A stretch of 64,000 nucleotides of DNA, from NCBI GenBank assembly GCA_030692565.1, contig JAUYAO010000041.1, positions 1 to 64,000 on the forward strand, in the 5' to 3' direction. This document shows positions 45,596 to 54,263 of the stretch, piece by piece (position 1 is the stretch's first letter; every line of letters begins with the position of its first letter). The DNA is from Nitrospira sp. (GTDB taxonomy: Bacteria > Nitrospirota > Nitrospiria > Nitrospirales > Nitrospiraceae). The position numbers and the translations under genes were made by a program. The notes beneath the pieces are model-generated. The model was not told the origin of the DNA, ran no database searches, and was given only the letters and a program-made list of their open reading frames with translations.

Positions 45596-47038
45596 ATGGC
45601 TGAAATCGGCCCCTATTCCAACTATCGGCTCACCGTCAGACTGGAACTGGCCAATACACCCGGAATTTTCGCCCGCGTGGCCGCCTTGCTGGCCGATGAG
45701 GGGGCCAATCTCGGCGCCGTCGATATTGTCTCAGCGACCAAAATCCAAATGGTTCGGGATGTTACTTTCGATGTGCACAATGAAGCCCATGGCGAGAAGG
45801 TGTTGGCCCGGCTGAGCGCCCTGCCTGACGTGACCGTGCTGTCGGCCTCCGACCGGATATTTCTCCTCCACCTCGGCGGCAAGATTCGCGTCGAAGGCAA
45901 AATCCCGATCAACACCAGAAACGTCCTCTCGATGGTCTACACCCCGGGGGTCGGGCGAGTCTCCCAGGCCATTGCACGGGATAAGTCCAAGGTCTATGCG
46001 TTCACGAGCAAGAGTAATAGCGTCGCGGTCGTGACGGATGGGTCCGCCGTGTTGGGACTCGGGAACCTCGGCCCCGAAGCGGCCTTGCCGGTGATGGAAG
46101 GCAAAGTGATGCTGTTCAAGGAACTGGCCGGGATCGACGCCTGGCCGCTGTGCCTGAATACGCAGGATCCGGACGAGATCGTCCGCATTGTCCAAGGCAT
46201 TGCGCCGGGATTCGGCGCGATCAATCTGGAAGACATCGGTGCGCCCCGCTGCTTTGACATCGAGCGCCGCTTGAAGGCGTCGCTCGAAATCCCGGTGATG
46301 CACGACGATCAGCACGGCACGGCGGTCGTGATTCTCGCCGCCCTGACCAACGCGCTGCTCGTCACAGGAAAACGGATCGAAGAGATCCGCGTCGTCGTCA
46401 ACGGCCTGGGCGCCGCCGGCACGGCCTGCTGCCGGATGTTATTGGCGGCCGGCGTCTCGCATCTGCTGGGGTGCGACAAAGAAGGCATTATCCTGTCCGG
46501 CAACCCGGAAGAACTCCGTGCCTGTCGGACCGACCTGGCGACCTGCCTGACCCGTGAAGCACCGACGGGAACGTTGCGCGATGCGCTGAGAGGCGCCGAC
46601 GTCTTTATCGGGCTCTCGGTCGGCAATATTCTGACCGCCGAAGACCTTGAGCTGATGGCTCCCGATCGTATCGTCTTTGCCATGGCGAACCCGGATCCGG
46701 AAGTATCGCCGGAACTCGCCGCCTCCCATTGTCGAATCTTTGCCACCGGGCGATCCGATTTCCCCAATCAGATCAATAACGCGCTGGCCTTCCCCGGCCT
46801 CTTCCGCGGGGCACTCGACGTTCAAGCCAGCCAGATCAATGAGGCCATGAAACTGGCCGCCGCCAAGGCGATTGCCGACGTGATTCCTAAAAGCGCGCTC
46901 AGCGAGGACTACATCATTCCCAGCCTCTTCGATAAAACCGTCGTCCCCCAGGTCGCCCGGGCTGTGGCAGCCGCCGCACGCGACAGCGGCGTGGCGCGCA
47001 GACGAGCCCAGGGAACGACTGACTCCTTCACCAAATAG
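45596..47038 (+). CDS. ACT-domain NAD(P)-dependent malic enzyme
   Basis: 480 residues from the ATG at 45596 (GGAGG upstream). Residues 10-85 form an ACT domain (RLTVRLELANTPGIFARVAA), usually a ligand-binding regulatory module. The malic enzyme follows: VYTPGVGRVS, FTSKSNSVAVVTDGSAVLGLG, INLEDIGAPRCFDIE with metal-binding acids, MHDDQHGTAVV, and the nucleotide-binding loop VNGLGAAGTACC. The reaction is oxidative decarboxylation of malate to pyruvate. The end FALANPDPE/NQINNALAFPGLFRGALD-type segment is complete. In an autotroph with a reductive carbon cycle it could work in either direction. Cofactor preference is not evident. Confidence 0.9.
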   Translation: MAEIGPYSNYRLTVRLELANTPGIFARVAALLADEGANLGAVDIVSATKIQMVRDVTFDVHNEAHGEKVLARLSALPDVTVLSASDRIFLLHLGGKIRVEGKIPINTRNVLSMVYTPGVGRVSQAIARDKSKVYAFTSKSNSVAVVTDGSAVLGLGNLGPEAALPVMEGKVMLFKELAGIDAWPLCLNTQDPDEIVRIVQGIAPGFGAINLEDIGAPRCFDIERRLKASLEIPVMHDDQHGTAVVILAALTNALLVTGKRIEEIRVVVNGLGAAGTACCRMLLAAGVSHLLGCDKEGIILSGNPEELRACRTDLATCLTREAPTGTLRDALRGADVFIGLSVGNILTAEDLELMAPDRIVFAMANPDPEVSPELAASHCRIFATGRSDFPNQINNALAFPGLFRGALDVQASQINEAMKLAAAKAIADVIPKSALSEDYIIPSLFDKTVVPQVARAVAAAARDSGVARRRAQGTTDSFTK

Positions 47039-47124
47039 GCCGTACTCTCGCTTCTTCCTCTTCAGCGCACAGAGACCCGGTCGCGAGCCGGAAGGACCCT
47101 CTACTGGCCGGGAATCACACTGTG

Positions 47125-47152
47125 CTACAATGCCGCGGCCGGTAGACCGGCC
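47125..47152 (+). promoter_or_regulatory. Extended -10 and GGCCGG palindrome before the J-domain gene
   Basis: TGCTACAAT (47122-47130) is an extended -10 box; 47137-47152 reads GGCCGG-TAGA-CCGGCC, a perfect 6-base dyad at the expected start of the transcript. This is why I place the start codon at 47157 rather than at the ATG overlapping the -10. Confidence 0.4.
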
Positions 47153-47156
47153 GACC

Positions 47157-47786
47157 ATGCCCTTTACACAAAGCAAATTCATCAAGTTTCAGCAGGGAAT
47201 GCGCCAGCGGATCGATTCGCTGCGTCTCAAGACCGAAACCAGCCTCGAACTCGCCGTCGATACCATGATGGAATCGCGCGTCGATAGTTTCTTCCGGGTC
47301 GAACAAGGGCTGGAAGAAGTCATTCGGTCGCTGATTGAGATCGACGATGAGCTCGGCGTCGTCCGCGATCTCTCCGGCGCCATGCGCCTTGAATCTCGTC
47401 TCGAATTTGTCGAAGACCGCTGGGATGAGTTCGACAGTGAGATTCGAGAACGGCCGCGGCGGCGGCGCAAGAAGGTCAGCCTCGCCGACATGCTGAAAGC
47501 CGCCAGCGGGAGCGGGGATCTTTCCCAAGGCGGCACCGGCGTCAACAACGCGATGGACGCTTATGCGATCATGGGCGTCGAGTTCGGCAGTTCCCTCGCG
47601 GATGTCACCGCCGCATTCAGACAGAAAGCGAAGCAGCTCCATCCCGATTCGAACCACGGCGATCGAAGTTCCGAGCCGGCATTACGCCGAATGCTGGAGG
47701 CCTATCAGTTCCTGAAGGAATATCTGAGCTTGAGCAACGTCGAACCGATGCCCCAAGCCGATCACCCCTATCGTCCGACCGAGTAG
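47157..47786 (+). CDS. J-domain (DnaJ-like) protein with helical N-terminus
   Basis: 209 residues from the ATG at 47157; an ATG at 47130 overlaps a -10-like box. Residues 1 to about 130 are helical and charged with an RPRRRRKKV segment and no known domain. Residues about 135-195 form a J domain: AYAIMGVEFGSSLADVTAAF, the HPD motif in KAKQLHPDSNHGD, and MLEAYQFLKEYLS. The HPD tripeptide stimulates Hsp70 ATPase, so the protein is a likely DnaK co-chaperone with its own client or localisation domain. It is followed by rnd 14 bases later, probably co-transcribed. Confidence 0.8.
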   Translation: MPFTQSKFIKFQQGMRQRIDSLRLKTETSLELAVDTMMESRVDSFFRVEQGLEEVIRSLIEIDDELGVVRDLSGAMRLESRLEFVEDRWDEFDSEIRERPRRRRKKVSLADMLKAASGSGDLSQGGTGVNNAMDAYAIMGVEFGSSLADVTAAFRQKAKQLHPDSNHGDRSSEPALRRMLEAYQFLKEYLSLSNVEPMPQADHPYRPTE

Positions 47787-47800
47787 GAGAGGACATCTAC

Positions 47801-48979
47801 GTGGACTCACAACAATATATTACGACCGCAGACGGGCTTGAACGTTTGTGCGATCACCTGGCCACCGCCTCGCGCCTGGCCCTCGACACGGAATTCGTGG
47901 GAGAGGAAAGTTTTGTCCCGCGCCTTGAACTGATTCAGGTGGCCACCGAAAGCCAATCCGCCATCATCGACTTTCCGGCGATCCAGCAGTCTTCGGCACT
48001 TCAACCGTTCTGGGACATCGTTCGCAATCCGGACGTGGAGAAAATCGTCCATGCCGGCCGGCAGGACCTCGATCTCTTTGCCACCCACGCAGGCACGATT
48101 CCCAAGCCGTTTTTCGACACTCAAATCGCCGCCGCCATGGTGGGGTACGGCGCGCAAGTCGCCTATGCCAACCTGGTCTTGCGCGTCCACGGGAGAAAGC
48201 TCGCGAAGGCCCACACCTTCACCAATTGGAGCGCGCGGCCGCTGTCGCCCGATCAACTGGCCTATGCCCTGGAGGATGTGGAATTCCTGCTGGCCATTCA
48301 CGACCATCTGCGCACGCGCCTCGACAAACTCGGGCGAAGCGAATGGGCGAACGAAGAATTTTCCAGACTGGAAACGGTCGTCGGCGATACACGCCGCGAG
48401 CCGCAAGAGCGTTACCAGCGTATCCGCGGTTGGGATAGCTTGAAACCGAAGTCTGCCGCCGTCTTGCGAGAACTGGCCGCCTGGCGCGAGAGCGAAGCCA
48501 AACGCCGCAATGTGCCCCGCGGCCGCGTCATGCGAGACGAAGTCCTCCTGCAGCTCGCCCGTCATCCGCCACGATCGGTCGATGAATTGCGCGCCGTACG
48601 CGGGCTCCATGGGTCGGAAGCAGACCGGCACGGCGAGACGATCCTGAAAACGATTCACGCCGCCAACGCGCTTCCCGCTTCCGCCTGGCCGGAGGTCCCC
48701 AAGGACCGCAAGCCTGAACCGGAATCGACCGGATTGGTGGAGTTACTTCAAGCCGTGATGAAGGCCCAATCCGCCGATCAGGAAATCGCCCCCACCTTGC
48801 TCGCGACGACTGCCGATATTCAGGCGCTGGTCGACGCGCGGGCTCAGGGCACCACGCCTGATCTTCCTCTGTTGCGAGGCTGGCGGAGAACCCTGCTGGG
48901 AAATCTGTTGCTCCAAGTGTTGAATGGGGAGGTCGCCGTAAAAATCGACTCGACCTCGGGAAGGCTCACCTGGTCTTAG
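47801..48979 (+). CDS. rnd: Ribonuclease D
   Basis: 392 residues; GTG start with AGGAGAGGA upstream. DEDDy exonuclease motifs: LALDTEFVGE (D29, E31), HAGRQDLDLF with the next aspartate, and YALEDVEFLL with the tyrosine and the last aspartate. An HRDC domain follows (LAAWRESEAKRRNVPRGRVM), and a second helical HRDC-like part reaches the C-terminus. RNase D trims tRNA 3' ends. The length matches bacterial RNase D (about 375). GC-rich and typical of the backbone. Confidence 0.9.
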   Translation: MDSQQYITTADGLERLCDHLATASRLALDTEFVGEESFVPRLELIQVATESQSAIIDFPAIQQSSALQPFWDIVRNPDVEKIVHAGRQDLDLFATHAGTIPKPFFDTQIAAAMVGYGAQVAYANLVLRVHGRKLAKAHTFTNWSARPLSPDQLAYALEDVEFLLAIHDHLRTRLDKLGRSEWANEEFSRLETVVGDTRREPQERYQRIRGWDSLKPKSAAVLRELAAWRESEAKRRNVPRGRVMRDEVLLQLARHPPRSVDELRAVRGLHGSEADRHGETILKTIHAANALPASAWPEVPKDRKPEPESTGLVELLQAVMKAQSADQEIAPTLLATTADIQALVDARAQGTTPDLPLLRGWRRTLLGNLLLQVLNGEVAVKIDSTSGRLTWS

Positions 48980-49191
48980 GCTGAACGCCTCAGACCTGCC
49001 GCGGCGTCCAATTCAGAACAGCCTGATGGCTGTCACCAGCTGAGAAAGAGGATGACGGCGTCCCGCCAATTCTCGTACTCCTAAAACCTCAGAAGTACGG
49101 ACGTTTTTCAGGGGACCTCACCCATACATCGGCCTCCGCTGGTACGATTCTCGCTCACTCCTGTTCGGGTTCATGCTGTGAGAACACCCGA

Positions 49192-50508
49192 ATGGCCACC
49201 TCAACGTTCAAACGGTCCTGGCAATGGCTCGCTCCCGGAGGACTCGTTCTGCTCTTAGCCATCGGCTTTCTTCGGCCGCACGGCCTCCCGGCATGGGCCC
49301 AGGGACCGATCTCTGCATTTCCCGTCATCGTGCTGGGATTCGGCATCGTCTTCGGCTGGTATCTCTCCAGCAGCCGCCTGATCCTGTCCCTCTTGGTCCT
49401 CGTCTGCCTCGACCGTGGAATCTTCTGGTTTCCGCCAACCGATGCGAGCCCCGGAGTGCCGGGCCCGGTCCTATTTGCCGTCGCCACATTCCTGACACCG
49501 GTGAACTTGCTCGCGCTCTCGCTGGTTAAAGAAGGCAGTGTCTCGAGCTGGAGAGGACTCGTGAGCCTGCTCCTCATTTTGTGTCAGCCCCTGCTTGTCT
49601 TGTGGCTCTGTCTGTCCGGGGAAACGAATCTGACCAGCCTGCTGACCACTCCGTTCCAACTTCCGCTCCTACCTCTCTCGACCTCCGAATGGACACCGCT
49701 GTCACAACCGGCCGTGCTGGCATTCGCCAGTGCCCTGTTGTTATTGACCGTCAAGTTCCTGCTCTATCACGACCCGCTCGACGGCGGAGCGGGCTGGGCG
49801 ATCTTGACGACATTCCTCGCCGCTCACGGCATCCAGTATGGGTGGAACCCCACAAATTTCTTCGCTGCCGCCGGCCTGACGCTCTTCCTCTCCCTCGTGC
49901 ATGCGTCCCACCAACGGACCTATCGCGATGACCTGACCGGCGCCCTTGGCCGCCTGGCCTACGACGAAACGGTAGCGAGACTGGGAGGGAAATACGTGGT
50001 GGCCATCGTCGGGGTGGATCAACTCACACAGTATCGGAACCAGTACGGGAAGACCGTCTCGGAACAAGTGCTGCGCCTGGTGGCCCCGAAGATCATGGCA
50101 GCGGCAGGGAGAGGAAAAGTCTTTCGGCTTACCGGCGACGAGTTTACCGTGGTGTTCTATTCCAGGACGGCGATGGACACCCTCGCCGCGCTTGAACAGA
50201 TTCGCAAAGCCGTTGCACAGACGACGCTGCGGCTTCGCAAACAGACGCGCGTCTGGGAAGGCAGCCGCTCGTCCAGATCCGGATCGGCGGACATCGAGCT
50301 TCCCGTCACGCTCAGTATTGGCGTCGCAGAACCGACAGCCCCGCACCTCTCACTCACCGTGGTGACAAAAGCCGCCTATCGCGCGCTCTACGAGGCGAAA
50401 GGGGAGGGGGGCAACATGCTCAGACGCGGGACCATTCAGATGAATTCGGCTCACACCGCTCCAAACCAGACCGGCCGCATCGTCGCCTATAGTGAATTCG
50501 AGCCCTGA
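49192..50508 (+). CDS. Membrane protein with a degenerate GGDEF domain
   Basis: 438 residues. About seven hydrophobic helices (residues 10-235) precede a GGDEF-type domain: RDDLTGALGRLAYDE (family D-x-LTGL-x-NR), VVAIVGVDQLTQYRNQYG, FRLTGDEFTVVF near residue 313 and LSIGVAEPT. The signature is TGDEF instead of GGDEF, ALGR replaces GLxNR, and the family's second metal aspartate region is GVDQL. The first glycine of the signature normally lies against GTP, so catalysis may be lost or weakened. It could be an active diguanylate cyclase, a GTP/c-di-GMP sensor or a degenerate regulator. The 212 bases upstream show nothing clear. Confidence 0.75.
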   Translation: MATSTFKRSWQWLAPGGLVLLLAIGFLRPHGLPAWAQGPISAFPVIVLGFGIVFGWYLSSSRLILSLLVLVCLDRGIFWFPPTDASPGVPGPVLFAVATFLTPVNLLALSLVKEGSVSSWRGLVSLLLILCQPLLVLWLCLSGETNLTSLLTTPFQLPLLPLSTSEWTPLSQPAVLAFASALLLLTVKFLLYHDPLDGGAGWAILTTFLAAHGIQYGWNPTNFFAAAGLTLFLSLVHASHQRTYRDDLTGALGRLAYDETVARLGGKYVVAIVGVDQLTQYRNQYGKTVSEQVLRLVAPKIMAAAGRGKVFRLTGDEFTVVFYSRTAMDTLAALEQIRKAVAQTTLRLRKQTRVWEGSRSSRSGSADIELPVTLSIGVAEPTAPHLSLTVVTKAAYRALYEAKGEGGNMLRRGTIQMNSAHTAPNQTGRIVAYSEFEP

Positions 50509-50511
50509 CCC

Positions 50512-50862
50512 TCACAGAAGGGTTTTCACCGTCTCCGCCGGTCTGGCCAGAACCGCCCGGTCATCTTTGACCACAAGAGGACGCTGGATCAGGTCCGGAT
50601 GCTTGACCATCAAATCCAGCAGCGCCTCCTCTGACAGTTCCTTCTTAGCCAGGCCCAGTTCCTTGTAGATATCCTCTTTCGTCCTGAGCACGTCCTTCGG
50701 AGAAAGCCCGGCCTGTTTCAAAATCTTCTTCAACTGATCTTTCGTAAACGTCTGCTCATAGTAATTCACCGCCGTAAACGGCGTCCCGCTGTCCTTCAAC
50801 AGCAGGACTGCTTGTCGGCACGTGGTACATGTCGGCTTATGATAAATCGTGATGTGGGCCAT
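50512..50862 (-). CDS. ArsC/Spx-family thioredoxin-fold protein
   Basis: 116 residues; convergent with the GGDEF gene with only three bases between the stops. Starts MAHITIYHKPTCTTCRQAV with a C12-x-x-C15 redox motif, then NYYEQTFTKDQLKKILKQAG and a final QRPLVVKDDRAVLARP, the ArsC-family pattern including the conserved RP-(L/I)-V arginine. Family members are arsenate reductases (which need only the first cysteine plus glutaredoxin) or Spx-type regulators. A CxxC pair is typical of the uncharacterised YffB/Spx branch, so arsenate reduction is not certain. Confidence 0.8.
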   Translation of the reverse strand: MAHITIYHKPTCTTCRQAVLLLKDSGTPFTAVNYYEQTFTKDQLKKILKQAGLSPKDVLRTKEDIYKELGLAKKELSEEALLDLMVKHPDLIQRPLVVKDDRAVLARPAETVKTLL

Positions 50863-50957
50863 TTTTGCTCCTTATGAAGAAACCTGCCTTGACGCCATTT
50901 TTTCTGCTATGGTAGACCATTCCGAGTTGTTACACGTTCACTGCACCACACCATACT

Positions 50958-51326
50958 ATGCCACTCGTCGGAACAAGTTCTTCTGGTCAATTCTCCTGCA
51001 CCGCGAGCACTGTGCACACACTTCGTGAGCTCCGCACCAAGCGCAAGGGCCAGCCGGTTTTCGTCTTAGGCCACCTGCTGGACAGAAAAGGCCAGGAAGC
51101 CACCTTCGAGGTCTTCAATGACCGGATCGCTCTGGTCAAATTCCCGGATGGCGCCGTCATCGGCTACGATCCGCTGGAACTTCTCCTGCCGACGGAAATC
51201 GACGACAAGGGTGTGGCCTACTTTGAAATTCGCCCCTGTGTCCAATGCGGCATTCTCTTTCCGCTGACGATTGCCGAGCGAGACGCTGAAACCGAACCCA
51301 CCGACTGCCTGGGCTGCCGGACCTAA
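50958..51326 (+). CDS. Small protein with a C-terminal zinc-ribbon-like CxxC pair
   Basis: 122 residues. No known family recognised. Residues 20-90 are beta-rich (GQPVFVLGHLLDRKGQEATF, VKFPDGAVIGYDPLEL), and the C-terminus has CVQC and CLGC separated by about 21 residues, a plausible zinc ribbon. The start ATG at 50958 is the first available; no strong ribosome site was seen. Ordinary GC-rich composition and an intact frame support a real gene. Right after the stop lies the inverted-repeat-bounded element at 51349. Confidence 0.6.
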   Translation: MPLVGTSSSGQFSCTASTVHTLRELRTKRKGQPVFVLGHLLDRKGQEATFEVFNDRIALVKFPDGAVIGYDPLELLLPTEIDDKGVAYFEIRPCVQCGILFPLTIAERDAETEPTDCLGCRT

Positions 51327-51348
51327 GTCAGACTCACAGTTGCCCCCG

Positions 51349-51586
51349 CAGGCTGTTCAGAAAGGCCGCTCTTCTCACCCACCCAACCCCAGCGCGCCAA
51401 GACGCGCTATTCCGCAAGCAAGGCCGCAGCAAGCGATAAGGCGAGGAGGTACATACCAAGCTTCGCTTGACCCGCTCGCTTCGATCACATGCGAGCGGAT
51501 AGGCCCTTCGCCTCAAGTCGACTCTTGTATACGTTGAGCCCTTGAGTGAAGCGAGAACGCCGCTGGTGGACTTTATCAACAGCCTG
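51349..51586. mobile_element. MITE-like element with 19-base terminal inverted repeats (copy 2, 238 bases)
   Basis: Left end CAGGCTGTTCAGAAAGGCC; the right end, read on the other strand, is CAGGCTGTTGATAAAGTCC, three differences in 19. Inside are GCAAGGCCGCAGCAAGCG and GAACGCCGCTGGTGGACTTT, also found at 41345-41411. There is no open frame for a transposase, so mobilisation would need an enzyme elsewhere. It fills the space between two convergent genes. No clear target duplication was found. Confidence 0.6.
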
Positions 51587-51976
51587 CTAATCGACCAATG
51601 GCGCGATCTCCAACGCCTTTTTGAGCAAGCAGTCGCCGGCAAACCCCTGCAGGACCATCGGCAACATACTCCCGTCGACCACCCGAACCGAGGTCACTCG
51701 AAAGCCTTCGCCGGACCGCTGACCTTCAAGTCGCATCGCATGACAGATTTCAAGCTTCTTCCAAATCAGATTGCCGACGATGGCCTCTGAGGCCAGCAGT
51801 TTGGTATCGGTGACGGTCCCATCGATCGCAATCTTTGCCGAGATTCTCGACTTGTCTCTGGGCGCTTCGCTCACCACCGCGTAGGCCAGCTGATCCTCCT
51901 GAGCCTGCACGCTCCCGACGCCCGTCACGATCACTCCCATGAGCACCACCGCCGCGATGACCACAGTCTGTGTCAT
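51587..51976 (-). CDS. Secreted hypothetical protein (129 residues)
   Basis: ATG at 51976 with AGGAGG upstream. Signal peptide TVVIAAVVLMGVIVTGVGSV, cleavage likely near VQA-QED. The mature domain of about 105 residues has two cysteines (LEICHAM and AGDCLLKK) that could form a disulphide, with alternating strands (RISAKIAIDGTVTDTKLL, GFRVTSVRVVDG). Not recognised. Its stop lies directly against the right end of the inverted-repeat element. Eleven bases upstream ends another small exported-type gene on the same strand, so the two are probably co-expressed. Confidence 0.65.
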   Translation of the reverse strand: MTQTVVIAAVVLMGVIVTGVGSVQAQEDQLAYAVVSEAPRDKSRISAKIAIDGTVTDTKLLASEAIVGNLIWKKLEICHAMRLEGQRSGEGFRVTSVRVVDGSMLPMVLQGFAGDCLLKKALEIAPLVD

Positions 51977-51986
51977 GCAAGGCCTC

Positions 51987-52235
51987 CTATTCCGACCGGT
52001 TGGGCGATAGATCCACCCCTTTCCCCGGACGGGGATCGATAGGATGCAGAATGCTGGCGCCGATCACCTCATTTTCTTGACGGGGATCGCCATGATTCAG
52101 AGTACTGGTGCCGATCACCTTCTGCGGAACCGACGGCGGTGGGGGAGCCGCAACCGCACGATCCCGCATGCGCCAAAACACAATCGCCGCAGGCACCAGG
52201 ACCAACAAACCCAAAATCAACATCACGCGAAACAC
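51987..52235 (-). CDS. Single-helix membrane protein with a 17-residue tandem repeat
   Basis: 82 residues from the GTG at 52235 (GAGGTG a few bases upstream; ATG at 52223 is the alternative). One N-terminal helix (MLILGLLVLVPAAIVFW) is followed by RMRDR and a proline run (APPPPSVP). Residues 40-56 and 57-73 are a tandem repeat, VIG(T/A)S(T/I)L followed by six residues and DPR; the DNA (52017-52118) is correspondingly repeated in units of 51 bases. Not recognised. Orientation and spacing couple it to the secreted protein downstream. Confidence 0.55.
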   Translation of the reverse strand: MFRVMLILGLLVLVPAAIVFWRMRDRAVAAPPPPSVPQKVIGTSTLNHGDPRQENEVIGASILHPIDPRPGKGVDLSPNRSE

Positions 52236-52383
52236 AAACGCACCTCATTCCTCCTGCGCGACACACAACTCAACGACAGTATGCCAATCGGCATTTCCCA
52301 ATTCAAGAATGGCCACCCTCGGATAGTCCGGTCATGATACGATGATTTGAAGTGAGGGATCGGATTCAACAGGGAGATCGACT

Positions 52384-53517
52384 ATGCCGCACGATTTCAT
52401 GCCCGGCCTGGACGGCGTACCGGCTGCTACCTCTTCCGTCAGCGACGTAGACGGCCAACGGGGAATACTCGAATACCGCGGCATCAGAATCGAAACACTC
52501 TGTTCCCAGTCATCTTTCCTCGAAACTTCGTATCTGCTTCTCTTCGGCCGCCTGCCGACGCAAACAGAACTCGCTCGCTGGACCAGCGACATCACCCATC
52601 ACCGCCGCATCAAGTTTCGCATCAACGACCTCTTGAAGTGCCTGCCTGAAACCGGACATCCGATGGATGCGCTGCAAGCCGCGGTCGCCGCACTCGGCAT
52701 GTTCTATCCAGGCCGTCAGGTCAAAGACGCGGAAAACAACTATTGGTCGGCAGTACGGCTCATCGCCAAACTTCCGACGATCGTTGCAGCCTGGGCCAGA
52801 CTTCGGCACGGCAACGACCCGATCCCCCCACAAGACGCACTCGAGTTCTCCGAGAACTTTCTGTACATGCTGACGGACCGCGCGCCGCATCCGCTCTGGA
52901 AAGACATCTTTGATGACTGTCTCATCCTCCACGCCGAACATACGATGAACGCGTCGACCTTTACAGGGCTCGTCACGGCTTCGACGCTCGCCGATCCTTA
53001 TACCGTCGTTGCCTCCTCGATCGGCGCCCTGAAGGGCCCGCTCCATGGCGGAGCGAACGAAGAAGTGATCCACATGCTTCGCGAGATCGGCAGCCCCGAA
53101 GGCGCGCAGGCCTACGTGAAGCAGAAGCTGGCGGGCAAGCAAAAGCTCATGGGATTCGGCCATCGTGTCTATAAAGTAAAAGATCCTCGCGCCACGATTC
53201 TTCAAGGACTCTGCGAACGGCTCTTTAAAGAAGGCGGGCCGTCGCCCCTCTATGCCGTGGCACAGGAGGTCGAACGAACGGCGGGAGAGGTCCTGCAGGG
53301 GAAAGGCATTTACCCCAATGTCGATTTCTATTCCGGCATCCTCTACGACCAGATGAGCATCGACACGGATCTGTTCACGCCGCTCTTTGCCATGGCCCGC
53401 GTGTCAGGGTGGCTGGCCCACTGGCTGGAACAGCTGCGGGAGAACAAGCTCTTCCGCCCGGACCAGATTTACTCGGGGGAACACAATCGCCCCTATACCC
53501 CCGTGACCCAACGCTAA
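52384..53517 (+). CDS. gltA: Citrate synthase
   Basis: 377 residues; ATG with AGGGAG upstream. Catalytic residues are visible: histidine in GPLHGGANEEV, histidine in GFGHRVYK and aspartate in NVDFYSGIL. The N-terminus has DGQRGILEYRGIRIE. The length fits the short type of citrate synthase rather than the about 430-residue proteobacterial enzyme. It condenses acetyl-CoA and oxaloacetate; a 2-methylcitrate synthase is the usual alternative, but no prp genes are near. Fumarase is encoded 750 bases downstream, so cycle enzymes are loosely grouped here. Confidence 0.9.
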   Translation: MPHDFMPGLDGVPAATSSVSDVDGQRGILEYRGIRIETLCSQSSFLETSYLLLFGRLPTQTELARWTSDITHHRRIKFRINDLLKCLPETGHPMDALQAAVAALGMFYPGRQVKDAENNYWSAVRLIAKLPTIVAAWARLRHGNDPIPPQDALEFSENFLYMLTDRAPHPLWKDIFDDCLILHAEHTMNASTFTGLVTASTLADPYTVVASSIGALKGPLHGGANEEVIHMLREIGSPEGAQAYVKQKLAGKQKLMGFGHRVYKVKDPRATILQGLCERLFKEGGPSPLYAVAQEVERTAGEVLQGKGIYPNVDFYSGILYDQMSIDTDLFTPLFAMARVSGWLAHWLEQLRENKLFRPDQIYSGEHNRPYTPVTQR

Positions 53518-53541
53518 TCGAGCCTCTTCGCGCGTCCCCCC

Positions 53542-53569
53542 TTGACTCCCTGCACATCGCGATTATCTG
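53542..53569 (+). promoter_or_regulatory. Possible promoter of the Hsp20 gene
   Basis: TTGACT (53542-53547) and TATCTG (53564-53569) are 16 bases apart, about 90 bases before the start codon. No CIRCE inverted repeat was seen. Confidence 0.35.
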
Positions 53570-53659
53570 TGTGGTTGTAAGCAGAACAGGCGCGGCGCCG
53601 GCGTCAGGCACGACGAACACAACACATAATCCGTATGGAGGTATGCCATAACCGCACTG

Positions 53660-54097
53660 ATGCGTTGGGATCCGTTTCGCGAACTCGAAGAGATGTCAGA
53701 TCGACTGAATCGGATGGTGGCCCGTCCTGCAACCAAAGCCAACGGGAAGGAAGCGTTGACCGTGGCGGACTGGATGCCGACCGTCGATATCAGCGAAACC
53801 GCCGGGGAATACGTGATCCAGGCAGAGTTGCCTGAGGTGAAGAAAGACGACGTGAAAGTCACGCTGGAAGAAGGCGTCCTGACTATTCAAGGGCAACGCC
53901 GTCAGGAAAAGGATGAGAAGACCACGAAGTATCACCGGATCGAACGGTCCTATGGGACATTCGTCCGGAGCTTCTCACTGCCGGACCAAGTGAACGAGAG
54001 CGGGGTGAAAGCCGAATTCAAAGACGGGGTGTTGAATCTGCATATCCCGAAATCGGAAAAGGCTAAGCCGCGGGCCATCGAAGTAAAAGTCGCATAA
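53660..54097 (+). CDS. Small heat-shock protein, Hsp20/alpha-crystallin family
   Basis: 145 residues from the ATG at 53660. N-terminus RWDPFRELEEMSDRLNRM, alpha-crystallin domain about residues 40-130 (WMPTVDISETAGEYVIQAEL, GVLTIQGQRR, FKDGVLNLHIPK) and a short tail with the I-x-V-like IEVKVA end. It is an ATP-independent holdase chaperone. Oddity: the good ribosome site GGAGGT lies before ATG-CCA-TAA at 53643, a two-codon mini-frame, and the true start is 17 bases further. Homologues usually begin MALMRWDP, which in this frame would need an ATA start. Confidence 0.88.
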   Translation: MRWDPFRELEEMSDRLNRMVARPATKANGKEALTVADWMPTVDISETAGEYVIQAELPEVKKDDVKVTLEEGVLTIQGQRRQEKDEKTTKYHRIERSYGTFVRSFSLPDQVNESGVKAEFKDGVLNLHIPKSEKAKPRAIEVKVA

Positions 54098-54122
54098 CCC
54101 TTCCTGGTATCCGTACCGAGAT

Positions 54123-54154
54123 GAAAGGCCCGCCCAGGCGGGCCTTTCTTTTTC
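54123..54154 (+). terminator. Rho-independent terminator after the Hsp20 gene
   Basis: Stem GAAAGGCCCGCC (54123-54134)/GGCGGGCCTTTC (54137-54148), perfect except that the two innermost pairs must open to form the loop, followed by TTTTTCC. Confidence 0.85.
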
Positions 54155-54263
54155 CACCAGCCGGCATCATTCTCTTCCCCTCATACTCTTGAGCTTCTTA
54201 GCCGCAACCGTTTAAGATGCGCGCTCCCTTACCCACACGATTGCCTAGCGAGGAGATACACGC

